From Pseudomonas sp. WS 5079 (lineage in GTDB: Bacteria; Pseudomonadota; Gammaproteobacteria; Pseudomonadales; Pseudomonadaceae), in the NCBI RefSeq assembly GCF_012985465.1, contig NZ_JAAQWN010000003.1:434001-498000 (forward strand): 64,000 nucleotides of DNA, given 5' to 3'. The notes below the pieces were generated by a model, which was given only the letters and a program-made list of their open reading frames with translations, made no database searches and was not told the DNA's origin. A program made the position numbers and the translations under genes. Positions 1 to 8,983 of this stretch are shown here, in pieces; position 1 is the stretch's first letter; each line of letters opens with the position of its first letter.

Positions 1-1343
1 GGAAAGATAATCGGCAGGGTCACCCGGCAGAACGCGCTGAACGACGATGCGCCCAGTGTGCGTGCCGCCTCTTCCAACTGCGGCGCAGCCTTGTTCAGCG
101 CAGTGCGGATGGGGGCCTGGGCCAGTGGCAGGAACAACAGCGCATAGGCGATCAGCAGCAGCGCCGAGGTCTGGTACAGCGCCGGCACGTAATGCAGGGC
201 GAAATACACCAGGGTCAGGGCAATCACCAGGCCGGGCAGGGCGTGCAGCAGGTACGGCAGGCGTTCGGCCCATAGCGCCAGTTGACCCTTGTAGCGCACC
301 ACCAAAAGGCCTACCGGCACAGCCAGCGCCAGGCACAGTGCGGCGCCGCCGAGGGAAAGGGCCAGGGACGACAGCAGTGCCTCGCTGATTTGCGCAACCG
401 GGAAGGCGGCCGAAGAGCCCACGGCCAGCCAGTAACCGAGCATCCCTAACGGAATGCCACTGCCAATGATCGCCAGCATCACGCAATACAACTGGCCCAG
501 TGGCGCCCATCTGCCCAATCGAACCTGTTCGGCATGCCGCGCCGCGCCTTGTCCGGTGCGCACATGCCGGCCCTTGCCGCGCACGCGCAACTCCAGCCAC
601 AGCAGGGTCAGGCACATCAATAGCAGTACCGCAGACAGCATCGCCGCATTGGCGTTGCTAAATTCCAGCTCGAACTGTTGGTAGATCGCCGTGGTGAAGG
701 TTTGCAGGCCGATGATCGACAAGGCGCCGAATTCCACCAGCATGTGCAGGGCAATCAGCAGCGCGCCGGCCAACAGTGATGGCCACAGCAGTGGCAGGGT
801 GATGCGAAAGAATACGCCCCAGCGATTCAGGCCCAGGGTGCGGGCCGACTCTTCCAGGGACGGGTCCAGGTTGCGCAGGGTGGCCGCCACCGGCAGGAAC
901 ACCAATGGGTACTTGGACAGGGTCATCACCAGGATCGCACCGCCCAGGCCTTCGAACTGGGCGCTCAGCGACACCCAGGTAAAGCCGCTGACAAACGCCG
1001 GCACGGCAAACGGCAGGCACAGGATCACTCCCCAGATCCGCCGGCCCGGCAGGTTGCTGCGCTCCAGCAGCCAGGCCAGGGACAGGCCGATCACCGCGCA
1101 GGCCATGGTTACGCCAACCATCAGTGCCAACGTGTTGCGCAGCAACCCGAACACATACGGGCGCCACAGCAGATGCACCGCTTCGGTCCAGCCCGCTTGC
1201 CAGGCCTTGAGGCCCACATACACCAATGGCAGCAGGCTCAGGCCCACCAGGAGCAAGACCGGCAGCAGCAACCAGATTGAAGGGCGCTTGCGCCGTGGAC
1301 TAAAACCCCCGCGCAAGGCGGGGGTCGGTAGCGATGGGTTCAT
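1..1343 (-). CDS. Iron-type ABC transporter permease (FbpB/HitB-like), partial
   Basis: Inner-membrane permease of a binding-protein-dependent transporter, probably for Fe(III), working with the binding protein encoded just upstream. The frame is open from the ATG at 1343 to the left window edge (about 447 residues seen, C-terminus missing). The protein begins MNPSLPTPALRGG, followed by strongly hydrophobic segments. Two EAA loops, ESARTLGLNRWGVFFRITLP and EAARTLGASSFSAFCRVTLP, show the two fused permease halves typical of FbpB/SfuB proteins, which are usually about 500-540 residues. The start codon overlaps the stop of the binding-protein gene (TGATG), so translation is probably coupled. Substrate is inferred from the family and neighbour. 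The ATPase gene is not in the window. Confidence 0.88.
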   Translation of the reverse strand, partial: MNPSLPTPALRGGFSPRRKRPSIWLLLPVLLLVGLSLLPLVYVGLKAWQAGWTEAVHLLWRPYVFGLLRNTLALMVGVTMACAVIGLSLAWLLERSNLPGRRIWGVILCLPFAVPAFVSGFTWVSLSAQFEGLGGAILVMTLSKYPLVFLPVAATLRNLDPSLEESARTLGLNRWGVFFRITLPLLWPSLLAGALLIALHMLVEFGALSIIGLQTFTTAIYQQFELEFSNANAAMLSAVLLLMCLTLLWLELRVRGKGRHVRTGQGAARHAEQVRLGRWAPLGQLYCVMLAIIGSGIPLGMLGYWLAVGSSAAFPVAQISEALLSSLALSLGGAALCLALAVPVGLLVVRYKGQLALWAERLPYLLHALPGLVIALTLVYFALHYVPALYQTSALLLIAYALLFLPLAQAPIRTALNKAAPQLEEAARTLGASSFSAFCRVTLPIIF

Positions 1344-2368
1344 CAGTTCAGGCCAACCTCACGTTCCAGCTCCAGGGCTTCTTCGGCATTGCCCAGGTCG
1401 GCGGGAGTGACTTTTGGCGGTTGCAGCTCGCTGAAAGGCTTGAGGCCGCGATTGGACTCCATGCCCTTGCGCAACGGGTATTCAGCCGAGGTATTGGTGA
1501 TAACCCGCTGGCCTTCTTCGCTGGCCATGAAAGCCAGCAGTTGCTGGGCTTCCTTGGGGTGCTTGCTGGATTTGAGTGCCGCCGCTGCCGATACGGTGAT
1601 CAGGCCGCCGGCATCGCCATCGGTGAAATAGTGCAGTTGCGAATCCAGGTTGGTCTTTTCTTTTTTCAGGGCAAACCAGTAGTAGTTGTTCACCAATACC
1701 GTCGCGACTTCGCCGTTTTCCACGGCTTTGAGGGCCACCATATTGTTGCTGTAGACCTTGCCGAACGCGCGCAGGCCGGTCAGCCATTCCTCGGCGGCTT
1801 CACGACCATGCAGCTTGATGATGGCCACGGCCTGTTCCTGGAAGGCGCCGCTGGTGGGGACGAAACCAACCTTGCCTTGCCACTCGGGGCCGGCAAAATC
1901 CAGGACCGACTTGGGCAGTTCTTCTTCCTTGATCAACTTTGGGTTGAAGGCCACGACCCGGGTGCGTGCGGTCACGCCCATCCAGGCGCCGTTGGCAGCT
2001 ACGTATTCCTTGGGCAAGACATCCAGGGTGCTGGCGTCGATAGTGGCCAGCAGGCCTTGTTCGCCGAGCTTGTTGAGCGGCGGGGATTCTTCGGTGTAGA
2101 TCACGTCGGCGGGGGAGCGCTCACCCTCTTCGACGACCTGGCTGGCCAATTGGTTGCTGCTGCCCTTGCGCACATTCACATGAATGCCGGTCTTGGCTTC
2201 GAAGGCCTTGGCGAGTTCATCGCCGACTTCCTTGTGCTGGCCGTTGTACAGGGTCAGTTCAACCTTGTCGGCGGCGTAGGCGGCGGGAGAGAGCAGGGTC
2301 AGGCCGAGCAGAGTGATGGTCAGGCCACGCAGAAGGGATGTCTTGAGACGGGTATCGCGGATCATCAT
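1343..2368 (-). CDS. Fe(III)-type ABC transporter periplasmic binding protein
   Basis: Periplasmic extracellular solute-binding protein (FbpA/FutA/HitA type) of 341 residues that would hand ferric iron to the permease encoded downstream. A signal peptide is clear: basic start (MMIRDTRLKTSLLRG), hydrophobic core, and a cleavage site after AYA near residue 32, so the mature protein begins ADKVELTLYNGQ. The paired tyrosines in NNYYWF (residues about 229-230) match the YY iron-binding motif of FbpA proteins. A ribosome-binding sequence (GAGGAAA) precedes the ATG at 2368. I see no convincing Fur box upstream; a GATAAAC-GATAAAA stretch near 2410-2425 is only a weak candidate. Another ferric-chelate or a small-molecule substrate cannot be excluded. 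Confidence 0.88.
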   Translation of the reverse strand: MMIRDTRLKTSLLRGLTITLLGLTLLSPAAYAADKVELTLYNGQHKEVGDELAKAFEAKTGIHVNVRKGSSNQLASQVVEEGERSPADVIYTEESPPLNKLGEQGLLATIDASTLDVLPKEYVAANGAWMGVTARTRVVAFNPKLIKEEELPKSVLDFAGPEWQGKVGFVPTSGAFQEQAVAIIKLHGREAAEEWLTGLRAFGKVYSNNMVALKAVENGEVATVLVNNYYWFALKKEKTNLDSQLHYFTDGDAGGLITVSAAAALKSSKHPKEAQQLLAFMASEEGQRVITNTSAEYPLRKGMESNRGLKPFSELQPPKVTPADLGNAEEALELEREVGLN

Positions 2369-2478
2369 CCGGGGTTTTCCTCACTTGAGTGCAACAAATC
2401 ATTGCAAGGATAAACGATAAAACTTCTCAAGTGCGGACAGGGGAGCAATGCAGTGGGAGTTTTTAAACCCCAGAAACG

Positions 2479-2501
2479 AAAAAACCCGCTTTCGCGGGTT
2501 T
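2479..2501 (-). terminator. Rho-independent terminator of tRNA-Leu copy 1
   Basis: ACCCGC/GCGGGT stem with a GAAA-type loop, followed on the minus strand by a run of T. It lies 11 bases past the 3' end of the tRNA. The stem is A/T flanked on both sides, so it may act in both directions. Confidence 0.85.
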
Positions 2502-2511
2502 GATCTGAATT

Positions 2512-2598
2512 TGGTGCCCAGGAGAAGACTCGAACTTCCACGACCTTGCGATCACCAGCACCTGAAGCTGGCGTGTCTACCAATTTCACCACCTGGGC
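2512..2598 (-). tRNA. tRNA-Leu (CAG), copy 1
   Basis: 87-nt class II tRNA with encoded CCA. Acceptor arms GCCCAGG / CCTGGGC pair fully. The D-loop has GGTAGAC, the anticodon loop TTCAGGT gives anticodon CAG between CCAGC/GCTGG arms, the long variable arm is closed by a GCAA loop, and the T arm contains GTTCGAGTC. It has its own promoter and terminator, as does the second copy 180 bp away. Confidence 0.96.
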
Positions 2599-2633
2599 AT
2601 TATCAAACAACGTTGCCGCTGTTGATGGGGCGA

Positions 2634-2662
2634 ACTATACGGCGGGCTTTTTGATCTGTAAA
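2634..2662 (-). promoter_or_regulatory. Sigma-70 promoter for tRNA-Leu copy 1
   Basis: On the minus strand TTTACA is followed after 17 bp by TATAGT, with a GC-rich segment at the presumed start site upstream of the tRNA. The same two hexamers at the same spacing precede the second tRNA copy, which supports the call. Confidence 0.75.
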
Positions 2663-2718
2663 CCCCTGATTTGATTTTATAAATCAATTTTTCGGTTAAA
2701 AATCAAAGGCCTGTAACG

Positions 2719-2744
2719 CAAAAACCCGCTTTCGCGGGTTTTTG
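2719..2744 (-). terminator. Rho-independent terminator of tRNA-Leu copy 2
   Basis: AAACCCGC/GCGGGTTT hairpin with a T run on the minus strand, the same stem as that of copy 1. It ends the second tRNA-Leu unit. Confidence 0.85.
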
Positions 2745-2777
2745 TGAGACTCAAGGCGCAAACCTCAAGTTTTGAAT

Positions 2778-2864
2778 TGGTGCCCAGAAGAAGACTCGAA
2801 CTTCCACGACCTTGCGGTCACCAGCACCTGAAGCTGGCGTGTCTACCAATTTCACCATCTGGGC
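2778..2864 (-). tRNA. tRNA-Leu (CAG), copy 2
   Basis: 87-nt class II tRNA-Leu with anticodon CAG and encoded CCA, nearly identical to the copy at 2512-2598. The last acceptor pair differs: this copy has GCCCAGA / TCTGGGC (A-U) where the other has G-C, a compensated change. The variable-arm stem reads GACC/GGTC here against GATC/GGTC there. Confidence 0.96.
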
Positions 2865-2898
2865 AGTATCTTCAACGTTGCCGTCGTCGATGGCGCGC

Positions 2899-2927
2899 AC
2901 TATACGGAGTGACTTTTGAGCTGTAAA
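2899..2927 (-). promoter_or_regulatory. Sigma-70 promoter for tRNA-Leu copy 2
   Basis: Minus-strand TTTACA, 17 bp, TATAGT, followed by a GC-rich segment (GCGCGCC) as is usual for stable-RNA promoters. It matches the promoter of copy 1. Confidence 0.75.
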
Positions 2928-3088
2928 CCCCCGTCATCAAAAAAGCCTGGAAAATTTCGCGGGCGGTCGCGCAAGGTGGTTTTGCGGGGCTATAAAACGC
3001 ATTTCCCGGCTAGTTATTGCTGGAAATTTCCCGTTTCAATACGCGTATGCCAAACTAACCCACATATAGACAAGGTGAAAACTCTCTA

Positions 3089-5725
3089 ATGGCCGATTGG
3101 CAGTCCCTCGATCCCGAGGCCGCTCGTGAAGCGGAAAAATATGAAAACCCTATTCCTAGCCGCGAACTGATCCTGGCGCATCTCGCCGATCGGGGTTCGC
3201 CTGCTAGCCGCGAGCAGCTGGTTGAAGAATTCGGTCTGACCACCGAAGACCAACTCGAAGCGCTGCGCCGCCGCCTGCGCGCCATGGAGCGCGATGCACA
3301 GTTGATCTACACCCGCCGCGGCACTTACGCACCGGTGGACAAGCTCGACCTGATCCTTGGCCGCATTGCCGGTCACCGTGACGGCTTCGGCTTCCTGATC
3401 CCTGATGATGGCAGCGATGACCTGTTCATGAGCCCGGCGCAAATGCGCCTGGTGTTCGATGGCGACCGTGCCCTGGCGCGTGTGTCGGGCCTGGATCGTC
3501 GCGGTCGGCGCGAAGGCGTGATCGTCGAAGTAGTGTCCCGTGCCCACGAGTCCATCGTCGGCCGTTACTTCGAAGAAGGCGGCATCGGTTTCGTGATTCC
3601 GGACAACCCGAAGGTCCAGCAGGAAGTGCTGGTGACCCCGGGCCGCAATGGCGCTGCCAAGGTCGGTCAGTTCGTCGAGGTGAAAATCACCCACTGGCCA
3701 ACCCCGCGCTTCCAACCACAGGGCGATATCGTCGAAGTGGTCGGCAACTACATGGCGCCGGGCATGGAAATCGATGTTGCGCTGCGCACCTACGATATTC
3801 CTCACGTCTGGCCTGAGGCAGTGCTCAAAGAAGCCGCCAAGCTCAAGCCGGAAGTCGAAGAAAAAGACAAAGAGAAACGCATCGACCTGCGCCATCTGCC
3901 GTTCGTCACCATTGACGGCGAAGATGCCCGCGACTTCGACGATGCGGTCTACTGCGAAGCCAAGCCCGGCAAGCTGCGCCTGTTCTCCGGCGGCTGGAAG
4001 TTGTTTGTCGCGATTGCCGACGTATCCAGCTACGTGAAGATCGGTTCGGCCCTGGATAACGAAGCCCAGGTGCGCGGCAACTCCGTGTACTTCCCTGAGC
4101 GCGTGATCCCGATGCTGCCGGAGCAGCTGTCCAACGGCCTGTGCTCCCTGAACCCGAAAGTCGACCGTTTGGCCATGGTGTGCGAGATGACCATCTCGAA
4201 AACCGGCGAAATGACCGACTACCAGTTCTACGAAGCGGTGATCCACTCCCAGGCGCGCCTGACCTACAACAAGGTCAGCACCATCCTGGAAACGCCGAAA
4301 ACCAGCGAAGCCAAGGCTTTGCGCAGCCAGTACGCCGACGTAGTCCCGCACCTCAAGCAGCTCTACTCGCTGTACAAGGTGTTGCTGGGCGCACGTCATG
4401 TGCGTGGCGCGATCGATTTTGAAACCCAGGAAACCCGGATCATTTTCGGTTCCGAGCGCAAAATCGCCGAAATCACGCCGACCACCCGTAATGACGCGCA
4501 CAAGCTGATCGAGGAATGCATGCTGGCGGCCAACGTGGCCACCGCCGAATTCCTGAAAAAGCACGAGATTCCTGCGCTGTACCGAGTGCACGATGGTCCG
4601 CCGCCGGAGCGCTTGGAAAAACTGCGCGCCTTCCTCGGTGAGCTTGGCCTGTCCCTGCACAAAGGCAAGGACGGCCCGTCGCCCAAGGATTACCAGGCGC
4701 TGCTGGCCAGCATCAAGGACCGCCCGGATTTCCACCTGATCCAGACCGTCATGCTGCGCTCCCTCAGCCAGGCGGTGTACAGCGCCGACAACCAGGGCCA
4801 CTTCGGCCTGAATTACGAGGCGTATACCCACTTCACCTCGCCGATCCGCCGCTACCCGGACCTGCTCACGCACCGTGCTATCCGCAGCGTGATCCATTCC
4901 AAGCAGAACACCCCGCACGTCAAGCGTGCCGGTGCCATGACCATTCCGAAGGCACGGATCTATCCGTACGACGAAGCGGCCCTGGAACAGTTGGGCGAGC
5001 AGTGCTCCATGAGCGAACGCCGTGCCGACGAAGCCACCCGTGACGTGGTGAACTGGCTCAAGTGCGAGTTCATGAAGGATCGCGTAGGCGAGTCGTTCCC
5101 GGGTGTGATCACCGCGGTGACTGGCTTTGGCCTGTTCGTCGAGCTGACCGATATCTACGTCGAAGGCCTGGTGCACGTCACTGCCTTGCCGGGTGACTAC
5201 TACCACTTCGACCCTGTGCATCACCGCCTGGCGGGCGAGCGCACCGGTCGCAGCTTCCGCTTGGGCGATACCGTGGAAGTGCGGGTCATGCGCGTCGATC
5301 TCGACGAGCGCAAGATCGACTTCGAGATGGCCGAAAAAACCATCGATGCACCGATTGGTCGCAAGAAGCGTGGTGCTGAAACTGCAGCGCCGGCGAAAAA
5401 AGGCGCTCCGGCCAAAGCTGCTGCGGCCGTTGCCGCCGAGCCAGCCGCCAAGCCTGCTCGCCGTTCGTCGAGCAAGGAAAAGGTCAGTGACGCTTACCGC
5501 CCTAGCGATGCGGCGGCGAAAAACGCCGAGCTGCGCAAGAGTCGCGAGTTGAAGCAGCAGCTGCTCAATGAAGCCAAAAGCGGTGGTAAAGCGGCGTCTG
5601 GGGGAAAGTCCCAGGCCGCCGACAAGCCGTCGAGCAAACCGAGTAAACACCGTAAAGGCCCGCCAAAAGCGGGTTCGGCCCCTGCCAAGAGCGGCGGGTC
5701 GCGCAAACCTAAGGCCAAGTCATGA
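3089..5725 (+). CDS. rnr: Ribonuclease R
   Basis: Processive 3'-5' exoribonuclease that degrades structured RNA, including rRNA and mRNA hairpins and tmRNA-tagged messages. 878 residues, normal for Pseudomonas. Domains in order: N-terminal helix-turn-helix (about 20-90), cold-shock/OB domains (about 90-230), RNB catalytic domain with the acidic cluster in DGEDARDFDDAVYC (about 274-288), the HFTSPIRRYPDLLTHR block (about 580-596), an S1 domain (about 668-750, GVITAVTGFGLFVEL), and a Lys/Ala/Ser-rich basic tail (about 755-878) typical of RNase R rather than RNase II. AAGGTG lies upstream of the ATG. The gene overlaps rlmB by ATGA, as in other gamma-proteobacterial rnr-rlmB operons. Confidence 0.98.
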   Translation: MADWQSLDPEAAREAEKYENPIPSRELILAHLADRGSPASREQLVEEFGLTTEDQLEALRRRLRAMERDAQLIYTRRGTYAPVDKLDLILGRIAGHRDGFGFLIPDDGSDDLFMSPAQMRLVFDGDRALARVSGLDRRGRREGVIVEVVSRAHESIVGRYFEEGGIGFVIPDNPKVQQEVLVTPGRNGAAKVGQFVEVKITHWPTPRFQPQGDIVEVVGNYMAPGMEIDVALRTYDIPHVWPEAVLKEAAKLKPEVEEKDKEKRIDLRHLPFVTIDGEDARDFDDAVYCEAKPGKLRLFSGGWKLFVAIADVSSYVKIGSALDNEAQVRGNSVYFPERVIPMLPEQLSNGLCSLNPKVDRLAMVCEMTISKTGEMTDYQFYEAVIHSQARLTYNKVSTILETPKTSEAKALRSQYADVVPHLKQLYSLYKVLLGARHVRGAIDFETQETRIIFGSERKIAEITPTTRNDAHKLIEECMLAANVATAEFLKKHEIPALYRVHDGPPPERLEKLRAFLGELGLSLHKGKDGPSPKDYQALLASIKDRPDFHLIQTVMLRSLSQAVYSADNQGHFGLNYEAYTHFTSPIRRYPDLLTHRAIRSVIHSKQNTPHVKRAGAMTIPKARIYPYDEAALEQLGEQCSMSERRADEATRDVVNWLKCEFMKDRVGESFPGVITAVTGFGLFVELTDIYVEGLVHVTALPGDYYHFDPVHHRLAGERTGRSFRLGDTVEVRVMRVDLDERKIDFEMAEKTIDAPIGRKKRGAETAAPAKKGAPAKAAAAVAAEPAAKPARRSSSKEKVSDAYRPSDAAAKNAELRKSRELKQQLLNEAKSGGKAASGGKSQAADKPSSKPSKHRKGPPKAGSAPAKSGGSRKPKAKS

Positions 5726-6477
5726 GTCTGGAAAAAATCTACGGCGTACACGCCGTAGAAGCGTTGCTGCGTCACCATCCCAAGCGCGTCAAGCAAGTGT
5801 GGTTGGCCGAGGGTCGTAGCGAGCCGCGCGTGCAAGCGCTGGTGGAGCTGGCCAACCAGAACAAGGTTGCCATCGGCCAGGCCGAGCGTCGCGAAATGGA
5901 CGTGTGGGTCGAAGGCGTGCACCAGGGCGTGGTAGCGGACGTGAGTCCGAGCCAGGTCTGGGGCGAGGCGATGCTCGACGAGCTGCTGGACCGTACCGAA
6001 GGCGCGCCGCTGTTGCTGGTGCTGGACGGCGTGACCGACCCGCATAACCTCGGCGCCTGCCTGCGTTCGGCGGATGCTGCCGGTGCGCTGGCGGTGATCG
6101 TGCCTAAAGACAAGTCGGCCACGTTGACGCCGGTTGTGCGTAAAGTCGCCTGCGGCGCGGCGGAAGTGATTCCGCTGGTGGCCGTGACCAACCTGGCGCG
6201 CACCCTGGAAAAACTCCAGCAGCGCGGCTTGTGGGTCGTGGGCACGGCGGGGGAGGCCGAGGTCAGCATTTATGACCAGGACCTCACTGGCCCGACCATC
6301 CTGATCATGGGTGCCGAAGGCAAGGGCATGCGTCGCCTGACCCGTGAACATTGCGATTACCTGGTGCACTTGCCGATGGCGGGTAGCGTCAGCAGCCTCA
6401 ACGTTTCAGTCGCGACGGGCGTCTGCCTGTTCGAAGCCCAGCGCCAGCGTGGTGCCAAGGCCAAGGCCAAGAAGTAA
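5722..6477 (+). CDS. rlmB: 23S rRNA (guanosine-2251-2'-O)-methyltransferase RlmB
   Basis: SPOUT-fold methyltransferase that uses S-adenosylmethionine to 2'-O-methylate G2251 in the P-loop of 23S rRNA. 251 residues. An N-terminal substrate-binding domain (about 1-80; MSLEKIYGVHAVEALL) is followed by the three SpoU motifs: DPHNLGACLRSADAAG with the conserved N and R (about 109-124), ILIMGAEGKGMRRL (about 193-206), and MAGSVSSLNVSVATGVCLFE (about 219-238). The start overlaps the rnr stop (ATGA), so the two are coupled. A trailing Lys/Ala-rich tail (AKAKAKK) is short and unremarkable. The assignment to RlmB rather than another SpoU enzyme rests on the rnr neighbour and overall form. Confidence 0.96.
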   Translation: MSLEKIYGVHAVEALLRHHPKRVKQVWLAEGRSEPRVQALVELANQNKVAIGQAERREMDVWVEGVHQGVVADVSPSQVWGEAMLDELLDRTEGAPLLLVLDGVTDPHNLGACLRSADAAGALAVIVPKDKSATLTPVVRKVACGAAEVIPLVAVTNLARTLEKLQQRGLWVVGTAGEAEVSIYDQDLTGPTILIMGAEGKGMRRLTREHCDYLVHLPMAGSVSSLNVSVATGVCLFEAQRQRGAKAKAKK

Positions 6478-6500
6478 TCAGGTCTGGCGCAGGTCCGAAT

Positions 6501-6619
6501 GTGGGAGCGGGCTTGTGTGGGAGCTGGCTTGCCTGCGATAGCATCACCTCAGTACACCTGATGTGCCGAGGTGTCTGCATCGCAAGCAAGCCAGCTCCCA
6601 CACAAGCCTGTTCCCACAT
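6501..6619 (+). repeat. REP-type palindromic repeat pair
   Basis: GTGGGAGCTGGCTTGCCTGC and its inverted partner face each other across a central segment that itself contains the inverted repeat CACCTC/GAGGTG. It is one of at least 14 such elements in this window, all between genes. Confidence 0.85.
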
Positions 6620-6649
6620 TGGTTTTTGGTCAAATAATCACCAATTGCC

Positions 6650-6678
6650 TTGCGCCCTTTCTCCCCCTTCTCTACAAT
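6650..6678 (+). promoter_or_regulatory. Putative sigma-70 promoter of rpsF-rpsR operon
   Basis: TTGCGC, 17 bp, TACAAT, about 120 bp upstream of rpsF. This would leave a leader of roughly 110 nt before the ribosomal protein genes, room for autogenous control. Called from hexamer match and position only. Confidence 0.5.
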
Positions 6679-6797
6679 TGCGCCCCTTGCCTTCCTGGCG
6701 GGCACCGATGTGCCTCCCTTCGGCAAGATTCCTAAGTGTCATTCACTCCTTGTCTGACCGTTTTTGAGCGGCAGGCTACAACCCGTAAGGAGCATTC

Positions 6798-7220
6798 ATG
6801 CGTCATTACGAAATCATCTTTTTGGTCCACCCGGATCAAAGCGAGCAAGTCGGCGGCATGGTTGAGCGTTACACCAAGCTGATCGAAGAAGACGGCGGCA
6901 AAATCCACCGTCTGGAAGATTGGGGCCGTCGTCAACTGGCCTACGCAATCAACAATGTTCACAAGGCTCACTACGTGATGCTGAACGTTGAGTGCACTGG
7001 CAAGGCCCTGGCCGAGCTGGAAGACAACTTCCGCTACAACGATGCAGTGATCCGTAACCTGGTCATCCGTCGCGAAGAAGCCGTTACCGGCCAATCCGAG
7101 ATGCTCAAGGCTGAAGAAAACCGCAGTGAGCGCCGTGAGCGTCGCGACCGTCCTGAGCACGAAGGCGCTGAAAGCGCTGATAGTGATGACAGCGACAACA
7201 GCGATAACGCTGACGAGTAA
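6798..7220 (+). CDS. rpsF: 30S ribosomal protein S6
   Basis: Protein of the 30S platform that binds 16S rRNA with S18. 140 residues beginning [18 protein letters not shown], with the S6 signature [21 protein letters not shown] (continuous, about residues 36-56). The C-terminal tail is very acidic ([15 protein letters not shown]); in E. coli the S6 tail is post-translationally glutamylated, here it is Asp-rich. An AAGGAG ribosome-binding site precedes the ATG. First gene of an rpsF-rpsR-DUF2232-rplI cluster with short gaps. Confidence 0.98.
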   Translation: MRHYEIIFLVHPDQSEQVGGMVERYTKLIEEDGGKIHRLEDWGRRQLAYAINNVHKAHYVMLNVECTGKALAELEDNFRYNDAVIRNLVIRREEAVTGQSEMLKAEENRSERRERRDRPEHEGAESADSDDSDNSDNADE

Positions 7221-7249
7221 TCCACGGACCTTATTAAGGAGCCTATCAA

Positions 7250-7480
7250 ATGGCACGTTTCTTCCGTCGTCGTAAGTTTTGCCGCTTCACCGCTGAAGAA
7301 GTGAAGGAGATCGATTACAAAGATCTCAACACTCTGAAAGCCTACGTATCCGAGACCGGCAAAATTGTTCCAAGCCGTATCACCGGTACCAAAGCTCGTT
7401 ATCAGCGTCAGCTGGCCACCGCTATCAAGCGCGCCCGCTTCCTGGCCCTGCTGGCCTACACCGACAGCCACGGCCGCTGA
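7250..7480 (+). CDS. rpsR: 30S ribosomal protein S18
   Basis: Small basic ribosomal protein (76 residues) that pairs with S6 in the 30S platform. Begins [17 protein letters not shown] and carries the conserved [20 protein letters not shown] block near the C-terminus. It lies 29 bp after rpsF, with its own AAGGAG site. Confidence 0.98.
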   Translation: MARFFRRRKFCRFTAEEVKEIDYKDLNTLKAYVSETGKIVPSRITGTKARYQRQLATAIKRARFLALLAYTDSHGR

Positions 7481-7516
7481 GACCGGGCAGTCGACAAGTA
7501 GTAAGGGATTGAATGC

Positions 7517-8410
7517 ATGCGCGCCTTAGCTGAGTTCATCATGCGCGGTCGTGTGCAGGCCACTCTGGTAGTGGCTGGATGTGCTGCATTGCCGTTGTTG
7601 TATTGGTTGGGTGCTGCCGCAGGAAGCCTTGTGCTGCTGCGGCGCGGTTTGAAGGACGCCCTGGGCGTCCTTGCCCTGGGGTTGCTGCCGGCCTTGATCT
7701 GGTGGCTGCAATTCGACGATCCGCGGGTACTTCTGGTACTGCTGGGGTCTTCGAGCCTTGCGTTGGTTCTGCGCGCAAGTGAGTCCTGGGTCCGTACGCT
7801 GCTGGTCAGCGTGGCATTGGGAGTGGTGTATTCAGTGGTGCTTGGCGCGGCTTTCCGCCCGCAAATCGAGGCGCTGTCGCAGGAGTTGGTAAAAATCCTG
7901 CCACTGGCCCTCGGGGATCTCTACCAGCAATTGTCGGTAGATGAGCGAGCGCGCATGGCCACACTGATTGCTCCGGTCCTTACCGGCCTGATAGCGGCAC
8001 TGTTGCAGATCGTCAGTGTGCTGAGCCTGATTCTTGGGCGCTACTGGCAGGCGTTGTTGTATAACCCAGGTGGTTTTGGTCGCGAGTTTCGCAGTATCAG
8101 AATCCCCGCAGGACCAGCGATGTTGCTGCTGGCGTGCATGCTTGTAGGGCCGAACTTCGGTCCGCAAATGGCCATGTTGACGCCGTTGTGCAGCGTACCG
8201 CTGGTGATTGCCGGGCTGGCCCTGATTCACGGGCTGGTGGCGCAAAAGCGCCTGGCCAGGTTCTGGCTGGTGGGGTTGTACGTGACGCTGTTGCTGTTTA
8301 TGCAACTGATCTATCCGTTACTCGTGGTCTTGGCCATTGTCGACGGCCTGATTGATTTTCGCGGTCGTCTGGCGCCGAAAGACGCCGATAACGCGAACGG
8401 TGAAGGTTAA
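7517..8410 (+). CDS. DUF2232-type multi-spanning membrane protein between rpsR and rplI
   Basis: Predicted inner-membrane protein of 297 residues with about seven to eight hydrophobic segments: for example VVAGCAALPLLYWLGAAAGS near the start, LLVSVALGVVYSVVLGA about 94-110, and a long hydrophobic C-terminal half ending LYVTLLLFMQLIYPLLVVLA. The family (DUF2232, related to YybS of Bacillus) has no firm function. In Pseudomonas a gene of this type sits at the same place between rpsR and rplI, so it travels with the ribosomal proteins. It is 36 bp after rpsR and 18 bp before rplI, so probably cotranscribed. The role is unknown; the membrane topology is read directly from the sequence. Confidence 0.85.
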   Translation: MRALAEFIMRGRVQATLVVAGCAALPLLYWLGAAAGSLVLLRRGLKDALGVLALGLLPALIWWLQFDDPRVLLVLLGSSSLALVLRASESWVRTLLVSVALGVVYSVVLGAAFRPQIEALSQELVKILPLALGDLYQQLSVDERARMATLIAPVLTGLIAALLQIVSVLSLILGRYWQALLYNPGGFGREFRSIRIPAGPAMLLLACMLVGPNFGPQMAMLTPLCSVPLVIAGLALIHGLVAQKRLARFWLVGLYVTLLLFMQLIYPLLVVLAIVDGLIDFRGRLAPKDADNANGEG

Positions 8411-8428
8411 AAGTTAGAGGATTTTCAC

Positions 8429-8875
8429 ATGCAACTGATCCTTCTGGAAAAAGTCGCCAACCTGGGCAACCTGGGCGACAAAGTAAACGTTAAGGCCGGC
8501 TACGGTCGTAACTACCTGCTGCCATACGGCAAAGCCACCGCTGCAACCGCTGCCAACCTGGCCGCGTTTGAAGAGCGTCGCGCTGAGCTGGAAAAAGCTG
8601 CAGCAGACAAGAAAGCTTCGGCTGAAACCCGTGCCGCCCAACTGGCTGAGCTGGAAGTGACTATCACTGCCACCGCCGGTGACGAAGGCAAGCTGTTCGG
8701 TTCGATCGGCACCCACGACATCGCTGATGCACTGACCGCCTCCGGCGTTGAAGTGCAGAAGAGCGAAGTTCGTCTGCCGAACGGCACCATCCGCAACGTA
8801 GGCGAATTCGACGTAGCCGTGCACCTGCACGCTGAAGTTGAAGCCACCGTACGCGTTGTAGTGGTAGCAGCTTAA
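8429..8875 (+). CDS. rplI: 50S ribosomal protein L9
   Basis: Two-domain 50S subunit protein that binds domain V of 23S rRNA near the L1 stalk. 148 residues. The N-terminal domain has the L9 signature ([36 protein letters not shown], read from 8429). A long Ala/Glu/Lys helix (about 45-75) links it to the C-terminal domain with [27 protein letters not shown] provides the ribosome-binding site. A strong terminator follows at 8922. Confidence 0.98.
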   Translation: MQLILLEKVANLGNLGDKVNVKAGYGRNYLLPYGKATAATAANLAAFEERRAELEKAAADKKASAETRAAQLAELEVTITATAGDEGKLFGSIGTHDIADALTASGVEVQKSEVRLPNGTIRNVGEFDVAVHLHAEVEATVRVVVVAA

Positions 8876-8921
8876 AGCAAGCTAACTGACTGGCACCCCC
8901 GGTGCCAGGCGGTTAACATCG

Positions 8922-8959
8922 GGCACGATCCTGTTTACAGGTCGTGCCTTTTGTTTTTT
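8922..8959 (+). terminator. Rho-independent terminator after rplI
   Basis: GGCACGATCCTG / CAGGTCGTGCC form a 10-11 bp stem with a TTTA loop, then TTTTGTTTTTT. It separates the rpsF-rplI operon from dnaB. A smaller GGCACC/GGTGCC hairpin lies just upstream at about 8892-8906. Confidence 0.9.
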
Positions 8960-8983
8960 CAGACCCCCTAATTTCAAGTGGCC

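Noticed and set aside
3086..5650. Open minus-strand frame of 854 codons opposite rnr
   Set aside because: It is antisense to a clear RNase R gene, has His/Val/Gln-rich composition typical of shadow frames in GC-rich DNA, and no start signals.
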